Shown piece after piece: positions 1 through 10,294 of a stretch of DNA of 34,841 nt. This stretch comes from Microcaldota archaeon (lineage in GTDB: Archaea > Micrarchaeota > Micrarchaeia > Anstonellales > Bilamarchaeaceae): the NCBI GenBank assembly GCA_023248035.1, contig JAHFFJ010000010.1, positions 1 through 34,841 of the forward strand, in the 5' to 3' direction. The stretch's first letter is position 1. Each line of letters begins with the position of its first letter. Made by a program: the position numbers and the translations under genes. The notes under the pieces are model-generated. The model was given only the letters and a program-made list of their open reading frames with translations, did not search any database and had not been told where the DNA came from.

Positions 1-231
1 TAGGTATTAGTATTGCCCAGGAATTACCTACTTTTTTTGCTGTAGCGTGGATTTCTATCATTTAACCACCAGTATAATTATACGTTAAGTTAAATTTATA
101 TATCTATCGAGTTGCTTCTTAATTATTTTAGTGTGATAGTTAGTGAATCACGCTTAAAAACGTCAAAAATCCCCATATCAACACCAATTTTAAGATAAAT
201 TATGTTAGAAGTTCTAATAGTATCCAAGAAT

Positions 232-567
232 CTATCTTTTACGTGACTTTTTCGTTTTTGTCGAGGATTTTTTCATCTTTGGTTTTCTAGCTGTTGTTGA
301 TTTAGTTATTTTAACTGCCTTACGCTTAGTCACCCTTGTTTTAGGAGTTAAGTCAACTACAGAATCTGCAGCAGCTTCAATCTTTTCATGCTGTTCGTTC
401 ATATGGAAGTTTTGATCGAGTTCCAAAACAATTTTCTCATAGTTATCTGAGTTTACCTGTATCGTTGTATTTCCACCACATCGAGAGCAAATAAAATTTC
501 CAGCTGCACGATCCAACACCCTAGGCATTTTTCCACAACCAGCGCAGATCTCGATGGTGTCATCCAT
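232..567 (-). CDS. small zinc-ribbon protein with Lys-rich C-terminal tail
   Basis: 111 aa; CAGCGK...CSRCGG CxxC/CxxC pair followed by a basic KKSSTKTKKSRKR tail. Confidence 0.7.
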   Translation of the reverse strand: MDDTIEICAGCGKMPRVLDRAAGNFICSRCGGNTTIQVNSDNYEKIVLELDQNFHMNEQHEKIEAAADSVVDLTPKTRVTKRKAVKITKSTTARKPKMKKSSTKTKKSRKR

Positions 568-634
568 GCCCTCTTTTCGAGTGGAAGGTATAAAAAAGTA
601 TCATCTGAATTTAGACAAAAATAGTCCTAATTTC

Positions 635-832
635 TTATCCTTTTGCAGCTCCGCTCCTTACAAGTTGCTTGAACATTGCAATTGGTACTACAACTGCAAC
701 ATTCGATCCGCATTCAACACAATGAAAATCTTCACCTGGATTTTTTGCAATCTTCCCACAGTTTACACAAATTTCTACAGATCTCAGATCTTCACCTTTA
801 TGAAAGTGTTTTGCCACAATGAATAAAATCAC
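635..832 (-). CDS. small zinc-ribbon protein, apparent paralog of the 232-567 product
   Basis: 65 aa; EICVNCGK...FHCVECGSN resembles EICAGCGK...FICSRCGGN of the neighbour. Confidence 0.65.
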   Translation of the reverse strand: MILFIVAKHFHKGEDLRSVEICVNCGKIAKNPGEDFHCVECGSNVAVVVPIAMFKQLVRSGAAKG

Positions 833-2084
833 ATATCGAACCGCTATGATTAAAGCCCCTTTTTGTGCATGTTTTTATTGCAGCTTCAAGTATTTCAAGT
901 GCCTTATCCACATCCTCTTTTACTACTACATACGGCGGAATAAGTCTTATTCCTCGTGTCCCACAACCAAGGACAAGCAATCCGCGTTTTGCACATTCAG
1001 CAACCACATTATCTCTACTAGCATGATCTATAATGTCAAATGCAAGCATAAGGCCAAGGCCACGGGGATTTGATAGATTTTTTATATCTTTAAGCCTGTT
1101 CAAAATATACCCACCCATTTTACGGTTACTTTCAAGCATTTTCTCCTTTTTGATTATCTCTATTGTTTTTATCCCTATAGCAAGGTCGAGCACGTGCCCT
1201 CCACCCCAGGTACTCGATATCGCACCTGGTTCCTTTGGGAACATATTCTTTGGTGCCACAACTGCCCCAACCTGAAGGGCTTTGGCAGCTGAAAAAACAT
1301 CGGGTATAATGCCATAGTGTTCAAATGCCCACCACTTCCCAGTCCTACCCATCCCAGTCTGAACCTCATCGGAGATGTAGGGTATTCCATTCTCCTTAGC
1401 TATTGCACGTATTTCACTTATCATTTTTTGAGGTGCAATATTGTAGCCCCCTTCACCCTGAACATGTTCAATTATAAGAAAACCAATTTCTTCTGGTGTG
1501 GCTTCTGATCGCAAAAGCCGCTCAAATTCCTCACCCGCAGTATCATCAAATGGAAGGCGAAGCATGGGAAGGCGCATATAACCTTTTTTGTGAACTTTGT
1601 TGGAATTAGTAAGTGAAAGAGCACCCAAAGTACGGCCATGCCAGCCACTTTGCATTGAAATTCCAAACTTAGTACCTGGCCGTTTGCGCATGCAAATTTT
1701 TATTGCATTCTCAACCGCTTCAGCACCGGAATTTATCAAAAAAGCTGAATTGAAACCTTTTGGAGCGATTTTTATCAATTCCTCTAGCATATCAAGATGC
1801 TCTTTGGTGGCAAAGTCCTGACCAGCGTATTTTATCGGAAAACAGGGACTGTAAAATTTGACTAATTCAAGCATTTCTGGATCATTGTAACCTAATGGAT
1901 TTGATGCAATCTGACTTGCAAAATCAAGAAAAGTGTTGCCATCTATATCCTCACAATAAGGTCCATTCCCACCACCTGAAAAAACTAATGGGTAAGAAAC
2001 TGCCCAACCACCATTTTTTTCTTTTAAGGCTTTTAGAATACGTAATGATTTTGGACCTGGAATTGTTGTCTTTGTCGAAATCAC
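798..2084 (-). CDS. class III PLP-dependent aminotransferase (GABA/ornithine/lysine aminotransferase-like)
   Basis: 428 aa; NSGAEAVENAIK, SDEVQTGMGRTG and AAKALQ Schiff-base Lys region. Confidence 0.9.
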   Translation of the reverse strand: MISTKTTIPGPKSLRILKALKEKNGGWAVSYPLVFSGGGNGPYCEDIDGNTFLDFASQIASNPLGYNDPEMLELVKFYSPCFPIKYAGQDFATKEHLDMLEELIKIAPKGFNSAFLINSGAEAVENAIKICMRKRPGTKFGISMQSGWHGRTLGALSLTNSNKVHKKGYMRLPMLRLPFDDTAGEEFERLLRSEATPEEIGFLIIEHVQGEGGYNIAPQKMISEIRAIAKENGIPYISDEVQTGMGRTGKWWAFEHYGIIPDVFSAAKALQVGAVVAPKNMFPKEPGAISSTWGGGHVLDLAIGIKTIEIIKKEKMLESNRKMGGYILNRLKDIKNLSNPRGLGLMLAFDIIDHASRDNVVAECAKRGLLVLGCGTRGIRLIPPYVVVKEDVDKALEILEAAIKTCTKRGFNHSGSICDFIHCGKTLS

Positions 2085-2134
2085 ATAAAAACCACACTGA
2101 GAAAATTTAAATAGTTTGAGACGCTTTTTTCAAC

Positions 2135-2611
2135 ATGAAAGAAGGAGATTTTGTAGATTTTGAACTTAAAGACCAAGATAAAGAAGTAGTAAAACTTTCT
2201 GATTTTAATTCAAACTGGATAGTGATTTATTTTTATCCAAAGGATGATACTCCAGGATGTACTATTGAAGCAATTGATTTTACTAATCTCAAGGATGATT
2301 TTGCAAAGCTAGATGCCACCGTGCTTGGCATAAGCAAAGACAGCTGCGAATCCCACAAGAATTTCGAAAGCAAGCAAAAGCTTACAATAAGGCTTCTATC
2401 TGATCCGGATTCAGAAGTACAGAAAAAATTTGGAGTGTGGAGGCTCAAAAGCTTCATGGGAAAAGAATCGATGGGAACGCTAAGGAGCACATTTCTACTT
2501 GATAAAAACAAGAAAGTAGTTAAGGTCTGGGAGTCAGTAAATCCTCTTGGCCATGCTAAGGAGGTTTTGGAAACTATTGGTTCCTTAGGATCACAGAATG
2601 GTCAAAAATAG
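2135..2611 (+). CDS. peroxiredoxin, BCP/PrxQ family
   Basis: 158 aa; YFYPKDDTPGCT peroxidatic Cys motif. Confidence 0.92.
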   Translation: MKEGDFVDFELKDQDKEVVKLSDFNSNWIVIYFYPKDDTPGCTIEAIDFTNLKDDFAKLDATVLGISKDSCESHKNFESKQKLTIRLLSDPDSEVQKKFGVWRLKSFMGKESMGTLRSTFLLDKNKKVVKVWESVNPLGHAKEVLETIGSLGSQNGQK

Positions 2612-2668
2612 CGTGTTTAAAAGTGGAAAAGAAGCATTTAAAATAATAAAACTATAAAGCAATTTGAT

Positions 2669-3250
2669 ATGGCTAGTTACAGGATTGATGAACGTGCAGA
2701 CCCAAAACTAAGGGTTAAGTTAAATCGTTATTTGGAACAAGGTGGAAACCCCCAAGTGCTCCCAAAAACTCTTTTGAGACATTTTGAACCTTTAGTTGGA
2801 AATACCACTTTCTTTTCTCTTAGAGAAAGAGAGGTGGGTCATGATAGAATAGGAAAAAGAACGTTTAACGATCCTGAAAGAGAGGCTCCCAAAGATGGAA
2901 TGTTATTAAGATCAAAATTCGAGTTTGAAATACAGGCAACTCAAGTTAGAGGAATGTTAACCAAAATAAGCAACCTATTATATGGGGATATTAGAGTAGG
3001 GGGTATGAGTGGTGCAATGATGGCATTACGGAGGATATTTGATAGATATCCCAATTATGACATTACTCTTGAACTTGGTACCTATGATCGAACCATGAAT
3101 GGTATATCTCTGAGTTCTGATCTCATAGTTCGAGTTTATAAAAAGAAAAATATATTAGAAAAAGTTTTTGTAATAACCGATACTAGTGTGGTAGTTAATA
3201 AAAGCGATCACGCTTTTCACCACACACTCCACAGCGAATTTACTTGCTAA
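2669..3250 (+). CDS. hypothetical protein
   Basis: 193 aa long ORF abutting dys tail-to-tail; no family recognised. Confidence 0.6.
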   Translation: MASYRIDERADPKLRVKLNRYLEQGGNPQVLPKTLLRHFEPLVGNTTFFSLREREVGHDRIGKRTFNDPEREAPKDGMLLRSKFEFEIQATQVRGMLTKISNLLYGDIRVGGMSGAMMALRRIFDRYPNYDITLELGTYDRTMNGISLSSDLIVRVYKKKNILEKVFVITDTSVVVNKSDHAFHHTLHSEFTC

Positions 3251-4264
3251 TCAAAACATCTTAGCAAACTCCCACTTCTTCCTGTGTTTCCAGTTTCCTG
3301 TGTGATAAGCATAGCTTGCTAATAGAGGAAGAACAGAAGTTGCTTCAGCATAAACCATCTGCTCATATGTCGTATCTACTTTACCCCAGGAACTTGCTTC
3401 TTTTAGGGTCGAACTTGAACATGCTCCATCACGAACGTCAGCCACAGTAATCTGTATGGCATACTTGTGCATTGGAACTTCCTTTCCTAAGAGTTCAGCA
3501 CAGACAACAGTATCCTGGGCAAAGTTTTTCGGAACCCCACCACCAATCATCAATAAACCGCTTGTTGGTGCTGCCATTTTTATTCTGGTTAATTCATAAA
3601 AGTCCTTAACTGAATCAATTGAAAGATGGGCCTTTGGATTGTTGTGCTGGTGTAAAACAAGGCCAAAACCTGCACTTGAATCGGAAAATGCAGGGCAGAA
3701 TATTGGCATGTTATGCTCATATGCAACCTGCACTAATGAATCTTTCTTCTTGGAATGCTGAACAAGATATTTGCCCATTTCTTTTATGAATTCCCTAGAG
3801 GAATAAGGTCTTTTCTCAAGAGAATCTGCAATTTCCATTATTGTCTTGTCGCAGGACTGAAGTTGCTCTTCATCTATGTAAGTGTCATATATTCTATCGA
3901 TATAGTTCTCACGAAGGACATTATCGTCGACATACTGGCTTCCCTGGTAGTGCTTAAATCCTAGAGCTTCAAAAAAATCCATATCTACTATGCTTGCACC
4001 AGTTGCAACAATAGCATCCACCATGTTATTTTTTACAAGGTCAACATAGAGCTGCATACAGCCACCAGCACTAGTACTTCCTGCAAGGGTAAGAATTACT
4101 GCACCTTCCTTTTCTGCAAGCATCATGTTGTATATATCAGTTGCACGTGCAAGATCGCGGGAAGTAAATGACATTTTTCTCATTGCATCTATTATAGGAG
4201 TTGAGTCAATCTTTTTGATGTCAATATGCTCTATAGTTGTTTTCAGATAGTCTTTTTTGTCCAA
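3251..4264 (-). CDS. dys: deoxyhypusine synthase
   Basis: 337 aa; GGGVPKNF, ITVADVRDGACSSSTLKEASSWGKVD typical of DHS. Confidence 0.93.
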   Translation of the reverse strand: MDKKDYLKTTIEHIDIKKIDSTPIIDAMRKMSFTSRDLARATDIYNMMLAEKEGAVILTLAGSTSAGGCMQLYVDLVKNNMVDAIVATGASIVDMDFFEALGFKHYQGSQYVDDNVLRENYIDRIYDTYIDEEQLQSCDKTIMEIADSLEKRPYSSREFIKEMGKYLVQHSKKKDSLVQVAYEHNMPIFCPAFSDSSAGFGLVLHQHNNPKAHLSIDSVKDFYELTRIKMAAPTSGLLMIGGGVPKNFAQDTVVCAELLGKEVPMHKYAIQITVADVRDGACSSSTLKEASSWGKVDTTYEQMVYAEATSVLPLLASYAYHTGNWKHRKKWEFAKMF

Positions 4265-4321
4265 TCAAATCACCTTGCTAGTATTGTCTAGAATTTGTTT
4301 TACTTATTAATATGCTAACAT

Positions 4322-4714
4322 TTAAATCTCATTCCGGATTTTTTCTGCAATTTTTTCAAGTTCCTTAGATGTTACCTTGTGATTTTTGGAAGAAGTAAGT
4401 TCCCCAGGACTGCTTATAGGTATAAGGTGAACGTGCGCATGAGGAACTAAAAATCCTTCAACCATTACTCCGAGTCTTTTTGCACTCATAGCGCAAATAA
4501 GAGGGTTGGATATTTTTTTTACTGAAGCAAAAAGGTCCTGATAAGTTTTATCATCAAGAGAGAAAATATTATCAACATGTTTCTTTGGTATTACGAGTGT
4601 GTGGCCAGTAGTAAGTGGTTGGATGTCTAAAAATGCAACAAATTTATCATTTTCCCAGATCTTATTGCTTGGAATTTTTCCATCAACTATTTTACAAAAT
4701 ACACAGTCTTGCAT
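4322..4714 (-). CDS. HIT family protein (histidine triad nucleotide hydrolase)
   Basis: 130 aa; CVFCKIVDGKIPSNKIWE and HAHVHLIP. Confidence 0.93.
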   Translation of the reverse strand: MQDCVFCKIVDGKIPSNKIWENDKFVAFLDIQPLTTGHTLVIPKKHVDNIFSLDDKTYQDLFASVKKISNPLICAMSAKRLGVMVEGFLVPHAHVHLIPISSPGELTSSKNHKVTSKELEKIAEKIRNEI

Positions 4715-4792
4715 GTGGAATGATTGTATAGTAAGAATAAAAAACTTCTTGGTAAGATCACTAATTAAAGATGGAGTATCGACTATCTTTCA

Positions 4793-5302
4793 TCATAGGT
4801 ATTTTAGTTCCAGTCTTTTTGCTTTTGGTAGCATATTTTTTACTACTCCAACCTGAAGAAGACCACAACCAAGAGAGGTCTTCCCATATTTCAATAAAAC
4901 GTAACCTGGTGAGGAATTAGTCATCTGACCCTCGATTAATCGAACGTCCTCACCTTTTGCATATGAAATCACCTGCTCCTTTTGAAATTCGACAAAATTT
5001 TTGCTTACTTGGCTGCCAAAAAGCTGAAGAAGGTTTGTTGAAGGCTTTACTGCTTGATGCAAACGCCCTATCAAAAGGCCAACTGACACAATTTCCGGGC
5101 CAACAGGCAGTTTTTTTGGCCCAAGATAAAGCCTACCCTTACTTGCCATATAAAACCCAAAATTTTCGAATTTTGAATGATGAAGACCAAAACGCTCATG
5201 AAGATAATTTAGTACGATAGACTGGAGCTCTTTTGGGGAGCGATTATCGCTAGGCGATTCTTTACCTAACCCATCCGATCTCTTTTGCAGTGGTCTTTTC
5301 AT
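4793..5302 (-). CDS. PUA-like RNA-binding protein, partner of the adjacent m5C methyltransferase
   Basis: 169 aa; C-terminal KGEDVRLIEGQ...GYVLLKYGKTSLGCGLLQ...NMLPKAKRLEL PUA-like pattern; start overlaps the upstream methyltransferase stop. Confidence 0.6.
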   Translation of the reverse strand: MKRPLQKRSDGLGKESPSDNRSPKELQSIVLNYLHERFGLHHSKFENFGFYMASKGRLYLGPKKLPVGPEIVSVGLLIGRLHQAVKPSTNLLQLFGSQVSKNFVEFQKEQVISYAKGEDVRLIEGQMTNSSPGYVLLKYGKTSLGCGLLQVGVVKNMLPKAKRLELKYL

Positions 5303-6207
5303 TTTGTCACCTTGGCAAGAAAAAATCCACCACTATCGTTATGGTGAGGCCATATTCGCAGCGTTTTGGATACTTGGGAATCAAATTCCTGGCCAGCCCA
5401 TTCTGTTACTGGTTTGGAGGTTTTGAAGCCTGGAATTTCAATTGGTTCAACTTGTGCCGGTCGATTTTTCAATAAATGTTCAACCACCATTTCGTTTTCT
5501 TCTGGTGCAAAAGTGCAGGTGGAATAAACCATAGTACCACCAGGTGAAAGCATATCGAATGCCTTTATGATGAGTTTTTTCTGGAGCTTTGAGTGTTTTT
5601 CTACCTCTGCAATTGACCAGCAGTCAAATAATTCGGCATTTTTCCTTATAGTACCTTCAGCAGAGCAGGGGACATCAAGTATGATAACTCCAAATTCCAT
5701 CTGGGGAAAGGAAAGTAGATCCCGATTGGTGATTACTGTGTTAAGAGTGCCTGTTTTTTCAATATTGAATTTTAGTGCCCGGATTCTACTATAAGAAAGA
5801 TCATTTGCAGTTATTGTGCCCTTGTTGTCCATTAATGCTGCAAGTTGGGTGGTTTTCGAACCGGGTGCAGCACATCCATCCAAAACCCTTTTTGTAGTTT
5901 CGAGTTCTTTTCGAACTAAAAGGGGAGGAAGCATGGAAACCAATTCCTGAAAATAAATCGCACCGGAAAAATGCTCCAAAGTTGAACCAATATCCGGAAG
6001 TTCAGAAACAAAAGCATCGGGATACCAGTCCATTTGCTTTAGGCCAATACCATAGCGCTCGAAACTTTCCTTAACTTCCTCTGATGTGGACTTTAACGTA
6101 TTAACCCTAAAAGATTTCGGGAGCAGTACTTCTAGAATAGAAAAGAATGTTTCAGGATCATCCACTAACTGGGAATAACGATCTTTGAATGGTTGAGGGA
6201 GTAGCAT
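5299..6207 (-). CDS. NOL1/NOP2/Sun-family RNA m5C methyltransferase
   Basis: 302 aa; DGCAAPGSKTTQLA, LDVPCSAEGT, VYSTCTFAPEENE motifs. Confidence 0.93.
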   Translation of the reverse strand: MLLPQPFKDRYSQLVDDPETFFSILEVLLPKSFRVNTLKSTSEEVKESFERYGIGLKQMDWYPDAFVSELPDIGSTLEHFSGAIYFQELVSMLPPLLVRKELETTKRVLDGCAAPGSKTTQLAALMDNKGTITANDLSYSRIRALKFNIEKTGTLNTVITNRDLLSFPQMEFGVIILDVPCSAEGTIRKNAELFDCWSIAEVEKHSKLQKKLIIKAFDMLSPGGTMVYSTCTFAPEENEMVVEHLLKNRPAQVEPIEIPGFKTSKPVTEWAGQEFDSQVSKTLRIWPHHNDSGGFFLAKVTK

Positions 6208-6247
6208 CTATTGCTATTTAAGCAGAATGTTTAATATTGGGTTTCGT

Positions 6248-7831
6248 TTAAGGAGTTAGGATAGTACAGAGCTCTTTTCCAACTTTATAACCGTATTCTA
6301 TAAGTTGCTCTGCACCGTTTAATGAAAGTAGCGGAACCCCATCCAGTTCACCGTGAGCATTTGGATTGATAAGAATTGAAAGACCCTGACCACGAACCGA
6401 TTGGATAACCTGGCTGGCATTGTGCTCAGCAACTGCTTCAAATGCACCAAACGCCCTAACTGGTGCTGAAAATTCGTATAAATAACGGGCATCCTGCCTA
6501 AACCAGCCTTGAACTGCACGAAACCTTGCAACCATTTTTTCCTGAGGACTTTGAGCGCTTAATAATTCGGTTTGAAGGCGCTCGGAAAATGGAACATAAG
6601 TTGAAATTTTTTGCAAATCAGGATTTAGATTAGCAAGATTTACTGCAATTATAAGACCTGGTCGATCCATTTTCCTAAGGATGAGATTAGCAGTAAGTAG
6701 AGGGAGATACTCTACTGCCGCACCATCTTCCAAAGTTGCAAATGGAAGTGACGCAGAATCAGTTGAAACATGCCCATCCCCGTTTACAAGACGTTCAAAG
6801 TGCATCGAACTTCCGTTTCTAACTATTGGTTGGGGAATTATTCCCTGCATGGCTGATGAACCCCAAACAACCTCCCATACAGGCAGGTTGCTGCTTAACG
6901 CGATATGATTATTATGTTCGCTTGCCCGTCCAAAAACCACTTTCCCAAATTTTACCGGGCGTTGTAATGTTGAGACTGCAAAAAAATCCGCAGCATCCTC
7001 AAATGTAAGATCACCAAATACCTCGTGGAGGTAGGGCCCAAAATTATGAGCAGTTACACCTCTTCCAAGTGAGCTAAATATTGAAGGGAGAATAGTTGAA
7101 GGGTGAAAAAGCGGTCGGAGTTTTTCCAGTGAAAAAACATCAGCTAGATCTTTGCCGCAAGCAAATGTAGCACCAGCCATTGCACCAGCTGAAGAGCCAA
7201 CAATAAAATCAGGCCATAATCCTGCTTCTTGAATAGCCTTTGCAAAACCAATATAAAAAATTCCCTTTGGACCACCAGCAGAAAGAACAAGTGCAATCCT
7301 GCTAGCTTTAATTGAGGAGGGTATTTCGCCACCTAGCCAGGCGATTGGAGAGGAAAAAATAGAATGATGAACTTTATTTTGAATTACATCTGGAACTAGT
7401 GCAAGAGCAGAAAGAACAAGTGCAAATGATTCAGGTGCATGGATTTTAAGTTCAGAATTTTCAATTAGATTTCTTTTAACAACTTCAAATCCAACCTTTT
7501 GGGTTTCACTTAAAGGCACTGAATTTCTAAATGGTGTAATTGACTCAGTAACAGCACCCAGAAAATGAAAAAAAGAGTAGTAAACAGGAGTTCTTTTACC
7601 TTCCGTAAATAATTCTGCCTTTGCAAATGGGTGGTTGGATAGTTTTTGAAGAATAGGATTGCGATCACCTGCTATGAGCTCTTTAGCAATTTCAACAAGT
7701 AGAATGTCGGATTGAGAACCGCGAACGATGCGATCTTTTATGTGTGGAAGATTTTCGAATAGACCTTTTCGCATATCCGCACTCATAATCGGCATTAACC
7801 TTCGGGCAGCATGACCCGGGCGTTGCATCAT
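6248..7831 (-). CDS. patatin-like phospholipase domain protein
   Basis: 527 aa; SAGGPKGIFYIG oxyanion loop, GSSAG nucleophile elbow, NGDGHVS Asp motif. Confidence 0.88.
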   Translation of the reverse strand: MMQRPGHAARRLMPIMSADMRKGLFENLPHIKDRIVRGSQSDILLVEIAKELIAGDRNPILQKLSNHPFAKAELFTEGKRTPVYYSFFHFLGAVTESITPFRNSVPLSETQKVGFEVVKRNLIENSELKIHAPESFALVLSALALVPDVIQNKVHHSIFSSPIAWLGGEIPSSIKASRIALVLSAGGPKGIFYIGFAKAIQEAGLWPDFIVGSSAGAMAGATFACGKDLADVFSLEKLRPLFHPSTILPSIFSSLGRGVTAHNFGPYLHEVFGDLTFEDAADFFAVSTLQRPVKFGKVVFGRASEHNNHIALSSNLPVWEVVWGSSAMQGIIPQPIVRNGSSMHFERLVNGDGHVSTDSASLPFATLEDGAAVEYLPLLTANLILRKMDRPGLIIAVNLANLNPDLQKISTYVPFSERLQTELLSAQSPQEKMVARFRAVQGWFRQDARYLYEFSAPVRAFGAFEAVAEHNASQVIQSVRGQGLSILINPNAHGELDGVPLLSLNGAEQLIEYGYKVGKELCTILTP

Positions 7832-7894
7832 AAAATGTATGTGTTAATCGTGTTTTTAAAAGAGTCATGAATAGGAAGTTAAGGTGAGGATGGA

Positions 7895-8467
7895 TTATAG
7901 AGTAACAATAAGCGATTTTTTCATAGCTGAAAATATGTTTTCAATCGCAGGACGATTTTTAAGTGGTGCACACCAGGATAAACGATAAATTGCCTTTTTG
8001 CCGCTAAAAATTACACTTCCCCCAAAATAAGGCGTATTGCCTGAATGATAATCATAGTCTGATTGGTAGGCTTGTGTGCCAAAGAATGAGGTTTCCCTCA
8101 TCTTTGCATAAATACCAGATTCCGGGCTTTCGAGTTCTCTCGAAGCGTATCCGCGTAAGTTACTTTTTGGCATAATTTTAGCATCTACAAAAATAGTAAA
8201 AGTACTTTGAGAATCTGGTGAAGAAAAAGAAAGTGAGTATCCCCCATCAAAAACAACCATATCAGCATCAAATTTCCAGTTTTCTAGATAAGCGATTTTG
8301 AAATTACCTAGCGGATCATTAAACTGTGCATACTTGATTTCTTTTTTCCGCAAAAAACCAAAGATATCATTTTTCAGCAAACCAAAGCACCTCATTGCAT
8401 TTTCCATTAAAATCAGAATAGTTGAAACCGCAGAAACATTTGACATTCTTAAAACCGGTTTTCTCAA
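7895..8467 (-). CDS. hypothetical protein (PsbP/DUF1795-like C-terminal region)
   Basis: ORF 190 aa; the 5' part overlaps the upstream methyltransferase by ~100 bp, so the true start is probably further inside. Confidence 0.55.
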   Translation of the reverse strand: MRKPVLRMSNVSAVSTILILMENAMRCFGLLKNDIFGFLRKKEIKYAQFNDPLGNFKIAYLENWKFDADMVVFDGGYSLSFSSPDSQSTFTIFVDAKIMPKSNLRGYASRELESPESGIYAKMRETSFFGTQAYQSDYDYHSGNTPYFGGSVIFSGKKAIYRLSWCAPLKNRPAIENIFSAMKKSLIVTL

Positions 8468-9164
8468 GGAGCATTTTCATCTCCTTTACTGGAAGATGGG
8501 AGATAGTCATTTCAAAAGAATGTTCTTTTTCTAACTTTTTTAGAACTATGCGATAGTTGGCAATATTTTTCTTACGATCAAAATCCAGATACCAGTCAAT
8601 TGAATAAGGAGTACCGTCTTGTGCTTTAAGATTTTCCGCATCTATATGGTGAAAACCTTCTGAGAGTGAAAGGTCAAATTCTGAAGGATTATAGGTGTGG
8701 ATAATTAGCCTGCCTCCTTTTTTCAAGTGCTTTTGGAAATTTAGCAGTGCTATTTTTCTATCACCGTCATTTAGCAAATGAAGGAAACTACGATAAGGTA
8801 TGACTATGAGGTTGAACTCATTATCCAGCTTGAAGGTACGCATATCACCAACAAATGCCTTGGGGTAAAGTCCCATACTTTTTGCCTTGCTTTTGAGCAC
8901 ATCGAGCATTTTTTGGGAAAGATCAATGCCAGTAACATCTATGCCTTCTTGTAACATTTTAAGCATTATTCTTCCAGTACCGCAACCAATTTCAAGTACC
9001 GGCCCGCGTGCATTTCTCGCCTCATTAAGGTAAAATTCCAGATCGTAGCGATCATAATAGATAAGATCATAGAACTCTGCAATTTCACTATAAACGTCCA
9101 TAAAAAGATTTAAACGAGAAACTAAATAAACCTTCGAACTGATTATCTTTATGTATCTCCACAT
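8367..9164 (-). CDS. class I SAM-dependent methyltransferase
   Basis: 265 aa; VLEIGCGTGRI motif I, GIDLSQKML. Confidence 0.9.
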   Translation of the reverse strand: MWRYIKIISSKVYLVSRLNLFMDVYSEIAEFYDLIYYDRYDLEFYLNEARNARGPVLEIGCGTGRIMLKMLQEGIDVTGIDLSQKMLDVLKSKAKSMGLYPKAFVGDMRTFKLDNEFNLIVIPYRSFLHLLNDGDRKIALLNFQKHLKKGGRLIIHTYNPSEFDLSLSEGFHHIDAENLKAQDGTPYSIDWYLDFDRKKNIANYRIVLKKLEKEHSFEMTISHLPVKEMKMLLEKTGFKNVKCFCGFNYSDFNGKCNEVLWFAEK

Positions 9165-10197
9165 CGATATGGATTATTTTTTTGCACAGATAGAAGAGAA
9201 ACGCCGACCCATGGCATCGGACAAAATAATAGTTGTTTGTGTCTTTAGCGGCCGAACTGAAGATTCTGGTGTGGTTAGTACAGTTAATTATCTTGGAAGG
9301 TCAGTAGGCATTAAGTCTGGTATGCCAATTGCCTTTGCGAAAAAACGTGCCCCACCTGCAGATTCTATTTTCATACCTATGGATAGGCCTTACTATAACG
9401 AAATTTCTGCCCAGATAGACAGCATAATAAGGGAGAACTTTGAGAAAATTGTTCAGGCTAGCGTGGATGAATGGAATGTAGATGATCCAAAAAGCGGAGA
9501 AAAGGCAGCCGAATTAAAAAACGAAATTCTTCGTGAAACCAATCTTACCTGCACCATCGGTGTGGCACCTTCGCTCCTGGGTGCTAAGATGGTAGCTGCA
9601 AAGGTAAAGCCAAATGGGCTTATTATAATCAATGAAGAGGAAGAAAAGAAACTGATCGAGAATTCAGCTTTGGAAAAGGTTCCTGGAATCGGGCCAAAAA
9701 CAACAGAAACGCTCCGCTTAATGGGTGCAGAAAAGGTATCCGACTTACCCAAACTCGATCGGCTCAGGTTAGTTGAAGTTTTTGGCAGGAAAATGGGTGG
9801 GTGGCTTAGTGAACTTGGTTCAGGAAGATATCCTAGCGAACTTGGCGAAGATAAGGATCAGGACGAGATTAGCCGGATAGGAACATTAAAAGAAAAAACC
9901 CGAGACCAGTATATGATAAAATCAAAATTAAAAGAGCTTGAAAAAGAAGCAAAGTCCTGGCTTATAGAAAGGAAAAAATCTTACCGTACCCTTGCGATAA
10001 TTTTTATTACTGAGGACCTTAAAACCCACACGAAATCGCTCTCGTTTAGAAACCCTAAAGGCTGGTCGGAAGATATAGAAAAGGAGAAAGAAACATTGGT
10101 GAGTGAGTTCCTTTTTGAAAACCAAATGGAGATAAGAAGGGTCGGGATAAGGTTTGGGAATTTTATGGATTTAGGAGGTCAGACTACTTTATTCTAG
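9151..10197 (+). CDS. dinB: Y-family DNA polymerase IV
   Basis: 348 aa; HIDMDYFFAQIEE, SVDEWNVD, VPGIGPKTTETL HhH. Confidence 0.93.
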   Translation: MYLHIDMDYFFAQIEEKRRPMASDKIIVVCVFSGRTEDSGVVSTVNYLGRSVGIKSGMPIAFAKKRAPPADSIFIPMDRPYYNEISAQIDSIIRENFEKIVQASVDEWNVDDPKSGEKAAELKNEILRETNLTCTIGVAPSLLGAKMVAAKVKPNGLIIINEEEEKKLIENSALEKVPGIGPKTTETLRLMGAEKVSDLPKLDRLRLVEVFGRKMGGWLSELGSGRYPSELGEDKDQDEISRIGTLKEKTRDQYMIKSKLKELEKEAKSWLIERKKSYRTLAIIFITEDLKTHTKSLSFRNPKGWSEDIEKEKETLVSEFLFENQMEIRRVGIRFGNFMDLGGQTTLF

Positions 10198-10294
10198 CTC
10201 CTCTTTTACTACAAAAAACAACAAAAAGCATATGCTTAAATACCCTTTTAACCACTATTAGTAACACAAAATAACGCTAAATGGAGGAGATAAG

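Noticed and set aside
554-1508. Plus-strand ORFs (e.g. 554-826, 819-1073, 1033-1275)
   Set aside because: Antisense to the zinc-ribbon and aminotransferase genes; no recognisable domains.
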